NCBI RefSeq assembly: GCF_003955715.1
Contig: NZ_CP034463.1
Location: 3,968,001-4,032,000, forward strand
Direction of reading: 5' to 3'
Origin: Streptomyces aquilus
GTDB taxonomy: Bacteria; Actinomycetota; Actinomycetes; Streptomycetales; Streptomycetaceae
DNA: 64,000 bases
The position numbers and the translations under genes are program-made. The notes under the pieces were generated by a model that saw only the letters and a program-made list of their open reading frames with translations, had not been told where the DNA came from and searched no databases. Positions within the stretch are counted from its first letter, which is position 1; each line of letters starts with the position of its first letter. This document shows, one piece after another, positions 42,423 to 50,903 of the stretch.

Positions 42423-42773
42423 GCCTCGCCGATGACTACGACGTCGACGTCACCTTCTACCACCGCGACGGAACGATCTACGCCGACACCCGCGCCGGCA
42501 CCGGTGAGCCCCTCCTGGCGCTGCTCGACGCCCTCGGCCAACCAGGCCGAGGGTGACGTCTGGCATCAGATCCCGGACGAGATGGACGAGATCGCCATGA
42601 AGGCCCTGGCCGACCAGGCCGCGCCGCTGCTGGCCCGTGCCGGATACCGGCTCGACATCGACGCGGGCCTCTTCGGCGGCACTGCCTATCGCGCAGCACT
42701 CGCCGAACAGGCAGCACACCGACCAGCACCGCCACCCACACCACCCGCCGCGCAAGCACGCCGTACGCGCTGA
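42419..42773 (+). pseudogene. Duplicate small-module gene with one frameshift
   Basis: GTG 42419 overlaps the previous stop. The first frame gives SLADDYDVDVTFYHRDGT and LLALLDALGQ, then stops at 42556. The protein continues in another frame from about 42540 (VWHQIPDEMDEIAMKALADQ, LLARAGYRLDIDAGLF) to 42773, ending QARRTR. The break falls in the perfect hairpin CTCGGCC-AACCA-GGCCGAG. It aligns throughout with the 42027 product, so this is a frameshifted or mis-sequenced duplicate. Confidence 0.65.
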
Positions 42774-42835
42774 CCGACCGCCCCTCGCCGGCCCCGGTCT
42801 ACCGGGACCGGCCCCACCCTCGCCAGGAGCCCGCC

Positions 42836-43057
42836 GTCACTCACAAGCCCGACCGCACACCCCCGCCCATCACCGCCGACCGCAAGCCCCGCCTGGTCAC
42901 CGCCCTGTTCCGCCGCTACCTGCGCGCCGTGAGCGTCGGCAGCTGGGGGCGCAACATCCCGTTGGCGGGCGGACGCCCCGAGGCGGCCCTCGACGAAGCC
43001 CGCCGCCGCGACGCCGCCCTCCTCGTGGAGAGCTACCGCATCCGTCACCACAACTAG
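42836..43057 (+). CDS. Short basic protein, possible GTC start
   Basis: An open frame of 73 codons ends at TAG 43055-43057. The only well-placed ribosome site, AGGAG at 42825, points 6 bp later to GTC. No ATG, GTG or TTG gives more than a fragment. The product is basic (KPRLVTALFRRYLRAVSVGS, NIPLAGGRPEAALDEARRRD, ESYRIRHHN). The codon bias is right for a gene. The start is uncertain and so is the function. Confidence 0.5.
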   Translation, partial: VTHKPDRTPPPITADRKPRLVTALFRRYLRAVSVGSWGRNIPLAGGRPEAALDEARRRDAALLVESYRIRHHN

Positions 43058-43086
43058 CAGGCCCGAACGGCCTGTTCAGGAGGCCC

Positions 43087-43476
43087 ATGCCCGACTCGAC
43101 TCTCCCCTCCATACAGCTGGCCAACGCCATCACCGCCCAGATCGGCCAGCTCCGCCGTCACCTCGCACTGGCGCCGCCGGGCGAGGCAGCCCAGATCCTC
43201 GCCAACGTCCTGGACTACGACACCGGTCTCCTCGGTGAAGTCACCGAACTCGTCTCCACCGGCTCGCGTTTCGCGAGGGTCAACTCCGAGCGCGGCATCC
43301 TGCCGCCCGAGGTCTGGCTAGCGCTGGGCCGCGCCGCCAACGAACTCGACAGCGTGGGCGTCGACCTCACTGAGCACACCGGCGCCATCAAGAAGGTCGC
43401 CGCGCCCGCCCTCAGCTCCAGCGGGCCCACCGCCGCGCCGGTCGCATCGGCGATGGTTATCCGGCGGCGCCGGTGA
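43087..43476 (+). CDS. Small helical protein with IRRRR tail
   Basis: The product is 129 aa, ATG behind AGGAGG. It is helical (SIQLANAITAQIGQLRRHLA, AAQILANVLDYDTGLLGEVT, EVWLALGRAANELDSVGVDL). A short Ala/Pro linker ends MVIRRRR. The size and layout match the short helical proteins at 45198 and 45599. The stop overlaps the next GTG. Confidence 0.73.
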   Translation: MPDSTLPSIQLANAITAQIGQLRRHLALAPPGEAAQILANVLDYDTGLLGEVTELVSTGSRFARVNSERGILPPEVWLALGRAANELDSVGVDLTEHTGAIKKVAAPALSSSGPTAAPVASAMVIRRRR

Positions 43477-44279
43477 AGAAGAACAAGCAGTGGTCCGGCT
43501 GGGGCCCCACCGTTCAGCAGGCCCAGCAGCACTACCTCGTCGAACCCCGGCACCTCGCCGGCGGCGGAGACCTGCGCTTCGTCACCGAATACCTGCGCGC
43601 CTCGGGCTGGAAGGACAAGTCCAAGACCGGCGGTCCCGTCGTGTTCGACAGCCCCGACAAGTCCGTGCGCATCGGCTACGACCCGTTCACCCAGCCCGGC
43701 GGCTGGACGATCAGCGGGAAGCAGACCAGGACGGAGGAGGCGTGGCACGCCACTCTCGGCCGGCAGGTCCCCGTCGAGATCGTGGCCGGAATGACCGACG
43801 CACTGACCCGGCCGCGCTCCGCCCACGCCCCCAACGTGTGGGCGCCGCTTGAGGCACAGGGCTGGGAAACCGAGCGCGGACAGCACTTCACCGCCCGCAG
43901 TCCGGACGGCGACGCCGTCGTCCGCTTCCACCAGTCCGCCCCCGGACAGGCGCACTGGTGGGCCGGCGCCCGCAACGAGCACGGGACGGTATGGGAGGCG
44001 ACGTTCACGCCGACCACGCCGATGCATTTGGTGCAGGCGTTCAGCACCGCGCTCGCCGACCCGCAGCCGGTGATGCGGCCCCTCGGCCACGTCCCGCCCT
44101 CGCAGAGAATCCGCACGACCTCGGTGTCCGTGCTGCCCTCGCAACTCGGCGCATGGCAGCAGGCCCGGATCACCGCGGCCCGCGCCGCCACCTGGGCCAG
44201 CAACACCTTCGCCAGCAACCGGGCACGTCCTCAAGGTCCCGGGGCCCGCCCGTATGCCAAGGCCGGGCGGATGCGGTGA
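43473..44279 (+). CDS. DUF317 domain protein
   Basis: The product is 268 aa, GTG overlapping the previous stop. It shows YLVEPRHLAGGGDLRFVTEY, LRASGWKDKS, VFDSPDKSVRIGYDPF, then WHATLGRQVPVEIVAGMTDA; the second half repeats the plan (HFTARSPDGDAVVRFHQ, WEATFTPTTPMHLVQAFSTA). It ends YAKAGRMR. It is the first of two directly adjacent DUF317 genes. Confidence 0.85.
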   Translation: MKKNKQWSGWGPTVQQAQQHYLVEPRHLAGGGDLRFVTEYLRASGWKDKSKTGGPVVFDSPDKSVRIGYDPFTQPGGWTISGKQTRTEEAWHATLGRQVPVEIVAGMTDALTRPRSAHAPNVWAPLEAQGWETERGQHFTARSPDGDAVVRFHQSAPGQAHWWAGARNEHGTVWEATFTPTTPMHLVQAFSTALADPQPVMRPLGHVPPSQRIRTTSVSVLPSQLGAWQQARITAARAATWASNTFASNRARPQGPGARPYAKAGRMR

Positions 44280-45097
44280 GCCACGAGCGCTTCTACTCCA
44301 AGGTCAACGGCCCCACCCTGCACCACGTCAACGCCGTCCGCTGGCTGGACGAGGTAACCCCGCGCCATCTGGCCGGCGGGGGCGACCCCCGACATGTGAC
44401 CGAGCATCTGCTCGCGTCCGGCTGGAGCAACCACTCGGTCCCGGGCTATCCGCATGTCCTGCTGGAGAGCCCCGACCGACGGTTGCACCTCACGCTGGAA
44501 CCCGAAGAGGACGAGTTCATGTCCTCCTGGCGCGTCCGCCCGGCCCAGGGCCACGCGTGGTCGGCCCAGTTCGGCATCCACACCCCGGTGGAGATCATCG
44601 CGGGCTTCACCGACGTTCTGCACGGCACGGGGCCACGACCCGAAGAGGCAGAGCTGTGGCGCCTCGCGGCCAGCCGCGGGTGGACCATGCGGCTGGCCGG
44701 CAGGGAGCGGGCCGCGCTGTCCCCGGACGAGACCGCCTACCTGTCCCGCGAGTCCTCGCTCGCTGAAACACCCATCCATCGCTGGGCAGTTCAGGTCTCC
44801 GTACCGCTCTCCGAGAAGCGGCACCGGTGGATCTGGAATGCCTCCATCGACGAAGCCGCCCCGCCCGCAGCCCTCACCGGGTTCATCGACGCGCTCACCG
44901 ATCCCGCCCCGCTGCTCCGCTGGGAGGGGCAGGAACCGCGGCACGCCTTCGGCTTCCTCGACTCACGCCGCAGCCCCGTCACACCGGAACAACACCGCCT
45001 GCAGCATCTGCGGCGCCTCGAAACCGTTCAGCGCACCGGCACCTCCTCGCCCGCGCCGCCACCGCCCGGACCAGGTCGCCGCAAGAGACACCGCTGA
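44276..45097 (+). CDS. DUF317 domain protein
   Basis: The product is 273 aa, GTG overlapping the previous stop. Clear DUF317 signatures are VTPRHLAGGGDPRHVTEHLL, ASGWSNHSVP, LLESPDRRLHLTLEPE, WSAQFGIHTPVEIIAGFTDV, and the second half WIWNASIDEAAPPAALTGFI. It ends PPGPGRRKRHR, one of the most basic tails in the set. It is a tandem paralogue of the 43473 product. Confidence 0.86.
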   Translation: MSHERFYSKVNGPTLHHVNAVRWLDEVTPRHLAGGGDPRHVTEHLLASGWSNHSVPGYPHVLLESPDRRLHLTLEPEEDEFMSSWRVRPAQGHAWSAQFGIHTPVEIIAGFTDVLHGTGPRPEEAELWRLAASRGWTMRLAGRERAALSPDETAYLSRESSLAETPIHRWAVQVSVPLSEKRHRWIWNASIDEAAPPAALTGFIDALTDPAPLLRWEGQEPRHAFGFLDSRRSPVTPEQHRLQHLRRLETVQRTGTSSPAPPPPGPGRRKRHR

Positions 45098-45197
45098 CTC
45101 CGGAGCTTGTACGCCCCGTCCGTACGCCCAAGCCGGAGCACGCGTCCGCCGCCGACCGTCTCGCCTCAGCCCGCCGCCCCATCGAAAGTGCATCACC

Positions 45198-45566
45198 TTG
45201 ACGCAGTCCCAAGACCTCACGCCCGGTGGCATTGAGCCCCTCACCGCCGAACTCCTGCGCCTCTGCCGTCAGCTCGACAGAGCCGAACGCCCCGAGGATC
45301 TCGCCAACATCCTCACTCCGATCGTCGACCGGAGTCACGGTGCACTCCACCTCATCGCCCAGATCTTCGACGTGATCGCAACCACCTGTGCCGACTTCGC
45401 TCTCCAAGACCCCTACGCCAACGATCTGCAGGACCTCTGCTGCGACGCATACAGCGAGCTGGCCACCCACAGAGATCGCTTCAACGGACTCGACGAACAG
45501 TTCCGCACCTTCTCCCCGGACGTCACACGCATACCCAGGGGACAGCGCCCAGTCCGGCCATGGTGA
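45198..45566 (+). CDS. Small helical hypothetical protein
   Basis: The product is 122 aa from TTG 45198, behind GAAAG. Helical throughout (AELLRLCRQLDRAERPEDLA, HLIAQIFDVIATTCADFALQ, LCCDAYSELATHRDRFNGLD). It ends GQRPVRPW, basic but without a terminal Arg. Related in plan to its neighbours at 43087 and 45599. Function is unknown. Confidence 0.68.
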   Translation: MTQSQDLTPGGIEPLTAELLRLCRQLDRAERPEDLANILTPIVDRSHGALHLIAQIFDVIATTCADFALQDPYANDLQDLCCDAYSELATHRDRFNGLDEQFRTFSPDVTRIPRGQRPVRPW

Positions 45567-45598
45567 GCGCGGCCCGTCACTTCCATCCAAGGAGAACA

Positions 45599-45946
45599 TT
45601 GCCCATCCCCTCCGCCCCCAGCGCCGACGACGTCGCGCAGACGACCGCCACACTGGCCCAGGTCCAGAACTACCTGCACACCAATCCGTCCGCAGCCGAC
45701 GTGCTGCCGCTGCTCGCCATCCTCCTCGACGAGGACACCGGCGTCCCCATCCTGCTCGGCGACATCCTTCGCAACGCCGCACGCCTCATCGCCCAGGAGG
45801 CGAAGGCGGACAGCGACGAGATCCGTCTGATCGTCGCCGGGCTTCGGGAAGCCGCCCAGGAGGCCACCGACCTGCACGTCCTGCACTGGGACGTACAGCG
45901 CCTGAACGGCTACGCGTCTGAGCCCGCCGGCCCCTCGGCGCCGTGA
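45599..45946 (+). CDS. Small helical hypothetical protein
   Basis: The product is 115 aa from TTG 45599, behind AAGGAG. Helices (DDVAQTTATLAQVQNYLHTN, LPLLAILLDEDTGVPILLGD, RLIAQEAKADSDEIRLIVAG). The LLDEDTG segment parallels VLDYDTG in the 43087 product, so the two are probably distant paralogues. No Arg tail. The stop overlaps the next GTG. Confidence 0.7.
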   Translation: MPIPSAPSADDVAQTTATLAQVQNYLHTNPSAADVLPLLAILLDEDTGVPILLGDILRNAARLIAQEAKADSDEIRLIVAGLREAAQEATDLHVLHWDVQRLNGYASEPAGPSAP

Positions 45947-46761
45947 CACGTCCCTATATAGCCAGCGCAGCCGACGATCCCTGGTCGCGCATCTGGTTCG
46001 ACACCACGCCCCGCCACCTCGCCGGAGCCGGTGACCCGCGCCACGTCACCCAGGCCCTGCGGGCCGGCGAGTGGAAGAACTTCGGCGACCCCGACTTCCC
46101 CCACGTTGTACTGGGCAGCCCCGACTACCAGCACACGCTCGTCCTGGAGCCGACCCCGGACGCGTACGGCTCCTGGTGGCGGATCTCGTCGCAGCGCTGG
46201 TACGCGTCCTTCGGCGGCAACACACCCGTGGAAATCATCGCCGGATTCACCGACGCGCTCCTATGCTCCCCGCCCGGGGCCGAGCCGGATATCTGGCCGA
46301 CGCTGCAGGCAGCGGGCTGGACGTACGAGTGCGACGAACGGGGCAACGAGCGCGCCCACCATCCGGACGGCATCACCACCATGGAGCGGTCGGCGACGCT
46401 GACCAGCGACCACTTCAGCTGGAAGGCCGAAGTCGCGCTACCCACCGGCCTCGGCGGCCACCACCGGCTATGGCACGCGTACTTCGACGACCGCACCCCA
46501 CGCCACCTGCTCGCCGGATTCGCCACCGCCCTCGTCGACCCCGCTCCCGTCTCCCGCGGCCACTACGACATCCCGCACTCCCACCTCGTCACGCAGGTGG
46601 AACGCGGCGCCCAGGGCGAACAGCTCGCCGCCGCCCACGAAGCTCGGCTGAAGGCCAGCCGGTCCGCCGCCCGCCAGGCCCGCCGAAGCGCCGCACCCAC
46701 CACCCGGCCGCCGGCAGGCCCCGCCGCCGAGGCGGCCACGGCCGCGGCCCGCAACCGCTGA
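45943..46761 (+). CDS. DUF317 domain protein
   Basis: The product is 272 aa, GTG overlapping the previous stop. DUF317 signatures: TTPRHLAGAGDPRHVTQALR, VVLGSPDYQHTLVLEP, WYASFGGNTPVEIIAGFTDA, and in the second half LWHAYFDDRTPRHLLAGFAT. A Lys/Arg/Ala-rich region (SAARQARRSAAP) leads to the end TAAARNR. Confidence 0.86.
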   Translation: MTRPYIASAADDPWSRIWFDTTPRHLAGAGDPRHVTQALRAGEWKNFGDPDFPHVVLGSPDYQHTLVLEPTPDAYGSWWRISSQRWYASFGGNTPVEIIAGFTDALLCSPPGAEPDIWPTLQAAGWTYECDERGNERAHHPDGITTMERSATLTSDHFSWKAEVALPTGLGGHHRLWHAYFDDRTPRHLLAGFATALVDPAPVSRGHYDIPHSHLVTQVERGAQGEQLAAAHEARLKASRSAARQARRSAAPTTRPPAGPAAEAATAAARNR

Positions 46762-46829
46762 CCGCGCGGAGCGGCTCCGGCCGCTCCGCACCCCGCCCGC
46801 CATCACAACTGCCCGCCCAAAGGCCCTCT

Positions 46830-47429
46830 TTGACCATCTCACTCGACCCCGGGAGCGCGTCCCACCGGCTCTATCTGAGCCAGCTCGCCGTCTATCTGCG
46901 GCACAGCCGGCAGATCCTCGCCGCCTGGAACCTCTACTCCGACCGGCACTCCGACCCCGAGACGTTCCAGCCCCACGATGAGGATGCCTATGGACGGCGT
47001 CAGCAGAAACGCGACGCCGACACCCTGTCCGCGTTCGGCCGGGTGTACTACCACGCCGACGAACTAGTGGACGTCGCCGAGCGGCAGCTCGCCCTGCTGT
47101 CGCCTTCCGACCGGACCCGCCGCTACGCATGGCAGGTCCGAGAACTTCGGGATGCCACGCAACGCCTCCATGCGGTTCACGACGACTGGCGTGCGGTACG
47201 CGCCGCGCTGCCCGAGAGCGCACGCCCCGGTACGAAGGCGTACGAGGAACCGCTCGCCGAGAGCTACGCGGAAGCCTGGTCCTACCTCGACCAGTGGGCG
47301 ATCCACGGCCAGGTGCTCTTCGCCGTCAATGCGCTGGCGCAGAGGCACTCGACGGCATCCGCGCGGACCCTGTCGACGTCGGCGCCCGTACACACGGCCA
47401 CCGCCACGCTGTCCATGGGCCGGCGGTGA
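46830..47429 (+). CDS. Helical hypothetical protein
   Basis: The product is 199 aa from TTG 46830 behind AAAGG. It is helical and rich in Tyr and Arg (YLSQLAVYLRHSRQILAAWN, VYYHADELVDVAERQLALL, YAWQVRELRDATQRLHAVHD, YAEAWSYLDQWAIHGQVLFA). It ends LSMGRR. I do not recognise it. The stop overlaps the GTG of the next DUF317 gene. Confidence 0.72.
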   Translation: MTISLDPGSASHRLYLSQLAVYLRHSRQILAAWNLYSDRHSDPETFQPHDEDAYGRRQQKRDADTLSAFGRVYYHADELVDVAERQLALLSPSDRTRRYAWQVRELRDATQRLHAVHDDWRAVRAALPESARPGTKAYEEPLAESYAEAWSYLDQWAIHGQVLFAVNALAQRHSTASARTLSTSAPVHTATATLSMGRR

Positions 47430-48196
47430 CGGGCGTGAGCGACGCCGTCGAGCAGGCGTTCATCGCCCCGCGCTCCCTCGCGGGCATCGGCGATCCCGGT
47501 TGGATCACCCAGCCGCTGCACCGGGTCTCCGGTTGGAGCTACGGACATGACCCGCTCATCCCTCGCGTCCTGCTCACCAGCCCGGACCAACTTACGCAAC
47601 TGCGTCTGACCCCCGGCGATCCGGATGATCCGGACTGGTGGACCATCCGGCAGGCGCGAACCGCGGATCATCCCGCCTGGGCCGCCACCTTCCAGGCCCG
47701 CACCCCCGTCGAGATCATTGCCGCCTTCACCGACGCGCTCACCGACCCATCCGGTGCGCCCACGGCTTCGCCCGACCCCTTCACGACGTTGCAGGACGCG
47801 GGATGGGAACCGCCCCGGCACTTCGGCGGGCTCGCAGCCCCCGACGGCATCACGCGCATCGAGCGGCTCGGCAACCCAGGCAGCGACCTGTGGCACATCG
47901 AGACGGCCGTCATCCGAGACCCGACGATCTGGCGAGCCGTGTTCACCGGCACCACGCCCCTGCACCTGATCGCCGCTGTGACACGGGCGCTCGCCGACCC
48001 CGCGCCCCTCATGCGCGACCCTCGCCGCATCCCGGGCTGGGCCCGCGACCGCATGACCGTGCACACCCGCCACATCCCCGCGACCGATGTCGCGTTCGCC
48101 CTGGAGCGACGCATCAGCGCCCTCACCGAGCGACACCACCACGTGGCCAACGTTGCCCCCACGCCGCCCGGACCGGCGCGAGGCCGCACGCGCTGA
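47426..48196 (+). CDS. DUF317 domain protein
   Basis: The product is 256 aa, GTG overlapping the previous stop. DUF317 signatures: IAPRSLAGIGDPGWITQPLH, VLLTSPDQLTQLRLTP, WAATFQARTPVEIIAAFTDA, and the second half WRAVFTGTTPLHLIAAVTRA. It ends PPGPARGRTR. It is the sixth DUF317 gene and immediately precedes the coupling-protein gene. Confidence 0.86.
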   Translation: MTGVSDAVEQAFIAPRSLAGIGDPGWITQPLHRVSGWSYGHDPLIPRVLLTSPDQLTQLRLTPGDPDDPDWWTIRQARTADHPAWAATFQARTPVEIIAAFTDALTDPSGAPTASPDPFTTLQDAGWEPPRHFGGLAAPDGITRIERLGNPGSDLWHIETAVIRDPTIWRAVFTGTTPLHLIAAVTRALADPAPLMRDPRRIPGWARDRMTVHTRHIPATDVAFALERRISALTERHHHVANVAPTPPGPARGRTR

Positions 48197-48244
48197 CCAG
48201 TCCGCCGCGACCGGCCCCCTCCTTCCCCGTACTTGGAACAGCCC

Positions 48245-50035
48245 TTGCCCCAGCCCAACTCCACGTCCAACGACGGCTACGACATAGCCTTCAAGGTCCT
48301 CCTCGGCGCCATCGCCGTCGCCGTGCCCCTGTCCAACCTCGCCTGGCTCGGTGGCAATCTCACCGCCTGGACCACCACCTCCAACACCGCCCCCTACCAG
48401 CCGGTTCAGGCCCTCCTGCACCCCGACCAGCTGTGGCCCAACCTGAGCGAAACGTCCCTCCTGATCGGCACACGCATCCTGCCCGGCGCCGTACTCGTCG
48501 CGCTCGGCATCACCGCCGCGGTGCTCTACAAGCGGCACCGAGGCGGCGGCAGCGGACGCAAGAAGCGCGTCGCTGGCATGGCCAAGCAGAAGGACATCGA
48601 GCCGCTGATGGCCAAGGCCATCACCGACAAGGCGCGCTCGCTACGCCCGAGCCTGAAAGACGCCAAGCACATCGCCGCAGCCGACACCGGCATCCTCCTC
48701 GGCAATCTCCAGGGCACGCGGCATGAGGTGCGCATGGGGTACGAGGACGTCGCCGTCGCGATCATGGCACCCCGATCCGGCAAGACGACCAGCTTGGCGA
48801 TCCCCTCGATCCTCAACGCGCCCGGCCCGGTCCTGCTCACCTCCAACAAGGCCGCGGGCGATGCCTACACCGCAACCCTTGATGCGCGGGCGGCCGTCGG
48901 CCGGACCTGGTCGATGGACCCGCAGCAGATCGCCCACGCCGAACGGGCCATGTGGTGGAACCCGCTGGCCGACGCCAAGACCCTCGACGGGGCAGGGCGG
49001 CTGGCCGGGCACTTCCTCGCCGCGAGCGTGGACGCCTCCCAGCAGGGCGACTTCTGGTCCAAGGCCGGCAGTAACATCCTCTCCCAGCTCTTCCTGGCCG
49101 CCGCGCTCGACGAGCGGCCGATCACCGACGTGATGGCCTGGCTCGCCTTTCCCGCCGACCGCACCCCGCTCGACATCCTGCGCGACCACAAGTTCGCCGC
49201 CGTCGCCGCCCAGCTCAAGGGCACCGTGGAAGGCCCACCCGAGACAAGGGATGGCATCTACGAAACGGCCCGCCAGTACGCCGCCGCCCTGCTGAACTCG
49301 GAGATCGCCGCCTGGGTGACACCCCAAAAGGACGTGCCCGAGTTCCGGCCCTCCGCGTTCGTCACCTCGACGGACACGCTCTACCTGTTGTCGAAGGACG
49401 GCGGAGGAGGAGCCTCGGCCCTCATCGCCGCGTGTGCGGACAGCGTGATGCGATCCGCGACCGCTCAGGCCGAGCGTGCCGGCGGGCGCCTGGACCCGCC
49501 GATGCTCGCGATCCTCGACGAGGCCGCCAACGTCTGCAAAATCAGCGACCTGCCCGACCTGTACAGCCACCTGGGCTCGCGCGGCATCATCCCGATCACC
49601 ATCCTGCAGTCCTACCGGCAGGGACAGAAAGTCTGGGGGGATGCGGGCATGGACGCCATGTGGTCCGCCTCCACCATCAAGGTCATCGGCTCCGGTATCG
49701 ATGACCCGGACTTCGCCGACAAGCTCTCTCGCCTGATCGGCGACCACGACGTCGAGACGACCTCCACCTCAACCTCGGAGTCCGGCAAGTCCACCTCCGT
49801 GTCCATGCGACAGGAACGCATCCTGGCCGCCGACGCCATCCGCGCGCTGCCCAAGGGCACCGCGCTCGCGTTCGCCACCGGCATGCGCGCGGCCATGCTC
49901 GACCTACGCCCCTGGTATCTCGAGCCCGGCGCCGCCGAACTGTCCGCCGCCTCCGCCCGCGCCTCCAAGGGCATCACCGCCCGCGCCATCGCGAAAGCCA
50001 CCCCGAAGCAGAGCGACTTCGGCCCTGCCGCCTGA
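48245..50035 (+). CDS. VirD4/TraG-type coupling ATPase
   Basis: The product is 596 aa from TTG 48245 (GGAACAGCCC upstream, the same leader as at 20070). There are two N-terminal transmembrane helices (residues 15-40 and 72-94). The RecA-like core has Walker A APRSGKTT at 175-182, Walker B MLAILDEAANV, and QSYRQGQKVWGDAGMDAMWS, the TraG/VirD4 signature region. It recruits substrates to the T4SS channel. It ends SDFGPAA without the Arg tail. It lies far from the other machinery genes, directly after the cargo-like genes. Confidence 0.92.
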   Translation: MPQPNSTSNDGYDIAFKVLLGAIAVAVPLSNLAWLGGNLTAWTTTSNTAPYQPVQALLHPDQLWPNLSETSLLIGTRILPGAVLVALGITAAVLYKRHRGGGSGRKKRVAGMAKQKDIEPLMAKAITDKARSLRPSLKDAKHIAAADTGILLGNLQGTRHEVRMGYEDVAVAIMAPRSGKTTSLAIPSILNAPGPVLLTSNKAAGDAYTATLDARAAVGRTWSMDPQQIAHAERAMWWNPLADAKTLDGAGRLAGHFLAASVDASQQGDFWSKAGSNILSQLFLAAALDERPITDVMAWLAFPADRTPLDILRDHKFAAVAAQLKGTVEGPPETRDGIYETARQYAAALLNSEIAAWVTPQKDVPEFRPSAFVTSTDTLYLLSKDGGGGASALIAACADSVMRSATAQAERAGGRLDPPMLAILDEAANVCKISDLPDLYSHLGSRGIIPITILQSYRQGQKVWGDAGMDAMWSASTIKVIGSGIDDPDFADKLSRLIGDHDVETTSTSTSESGKSTSVSMRQERILAADAIRALPKGTALAFATGMRAAMLDLRPWYLEPGAAELSAASARASKGITARAIAKATPKQSDFGPAA

Positions 50036-50106
50036 GCACCCCCTAGGTCCGCGGCCTTACCCCACCCGACGGGAGCAAGTCCCATCCACCCCTGCCCGAC
50101 CGCACG

Positions 50107-50883
50107 GTGTCGCTCATGACCGAGCCGCCCACCGAATCCCTGCTCTTCGACGTGCCGCCACCGCCAACGCCCGTCGAACGGCTCCTCCACCTGGCCGACC
50201 AGTACACCCAGCACAACGACGCGCTCGACCTCCTCCTCGTCGCCACCGACCCTCCCGCACCGGATGCCCACGCCTCCTCCGCGCAGCGTCTGGCCACCGA
50301 CACCCAGTCCGCCATCAAGGCGATCCACGGCGAACGGCTCTATGAGAGCGCCGAGTTGACCGAAACGGTCATGCGACTGAGGCAGCTCGCCTTCCTTGCC
50401 GACGCCTCAGTGGACCTCAACGTCGCAACCGCTCGCGAGCTGACCGCGCTGGCCCCGGAAGCCGCCGTCGGCTGCGCCGCGACACTGGCCGGCGAGACCC
50501 GACGGCGCCGCTGGGCCACCGCACCGGCCCCCGACGGCCGGCTGAACGCCATGCACCGCACGGCCCTGGCCGAGATCGCCTGCGGACACGTCGTGGCCAG
50601 CAGCTCTCTGGGCCGCGAATTCACCCGCTCCCGCGAGCCCAAGGTGCTGATGAGCACCCTGCGCGTCCTGGAGACGAAGGGCCTGGCCGGGAGAACCGCC
50701 CGGTCGGCGCCCGCCGCCTACGTCGGCGGCCCGCCCCTGGACCGCGTACGCCTCACCTCGGCCGGCATCACCGCCCTCGCCTCGGTCATCGACGCGCCTC
50801 CGGCCGGGCCGCGCACCGCGCCCGGAGCCACGCCCCGCCCCCTGCCCTCCGCCGCGCAGGCAGCCGCCACCCGAAACCGTTGA
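50107..50883 (+). CDS. Helical/winged-helix protein with TRNR tail
   Basis: The product is 258 aa from GTG 50107; ATG 50116 is an alternative and no start has a good ribosome site. N-terminal helices (VERLLHLADQYTQHNDALDL, ELTETVMRLRQLAFLADASV). Residues 140-225 read as a winged helix (RLNAMHRTALAEIACGHVVA, VLMSTLRVLETKGLAGRTAR, VRLTSAGITALASVI). The tail is Pro/Ala-rich and ends AAATRNR. It shares its plan with the 11870 and 50904 products. Confidence 0.73.
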   Translation: MSLMTEPPTESLLFDVPPPPTPVERLLHLADQYTQHNDALDLLLVATDPPAPDAHASSAQRLATDTQSAIKAIHGERLYESAELTETVMRLRQLAFLADASVDLNVATARELTALAPEAAVGCAATLAGETRRRRWATAPAPDGRLNAMHRTALAEIACGHVVASSSLGREFTRSREPKVLMSTLRVLETKGLAGRTARSAPAAYVGGPPLDRVRLTSAGITALASVIDAPPAGPRTAPGATPRPLPSAAQAAATRNR

Positions 50884-50903
50884 AACAGCACAGGAGCCAT
50901 CCC

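Noticed and set aside
42419..42773. Programmed ribosomal frameshifting in the broken small genes
   Set aside because: No slippery heptamer precedes the breaks and different genes need different shift directions. Decay or sequencing error at hairpins is simpler.
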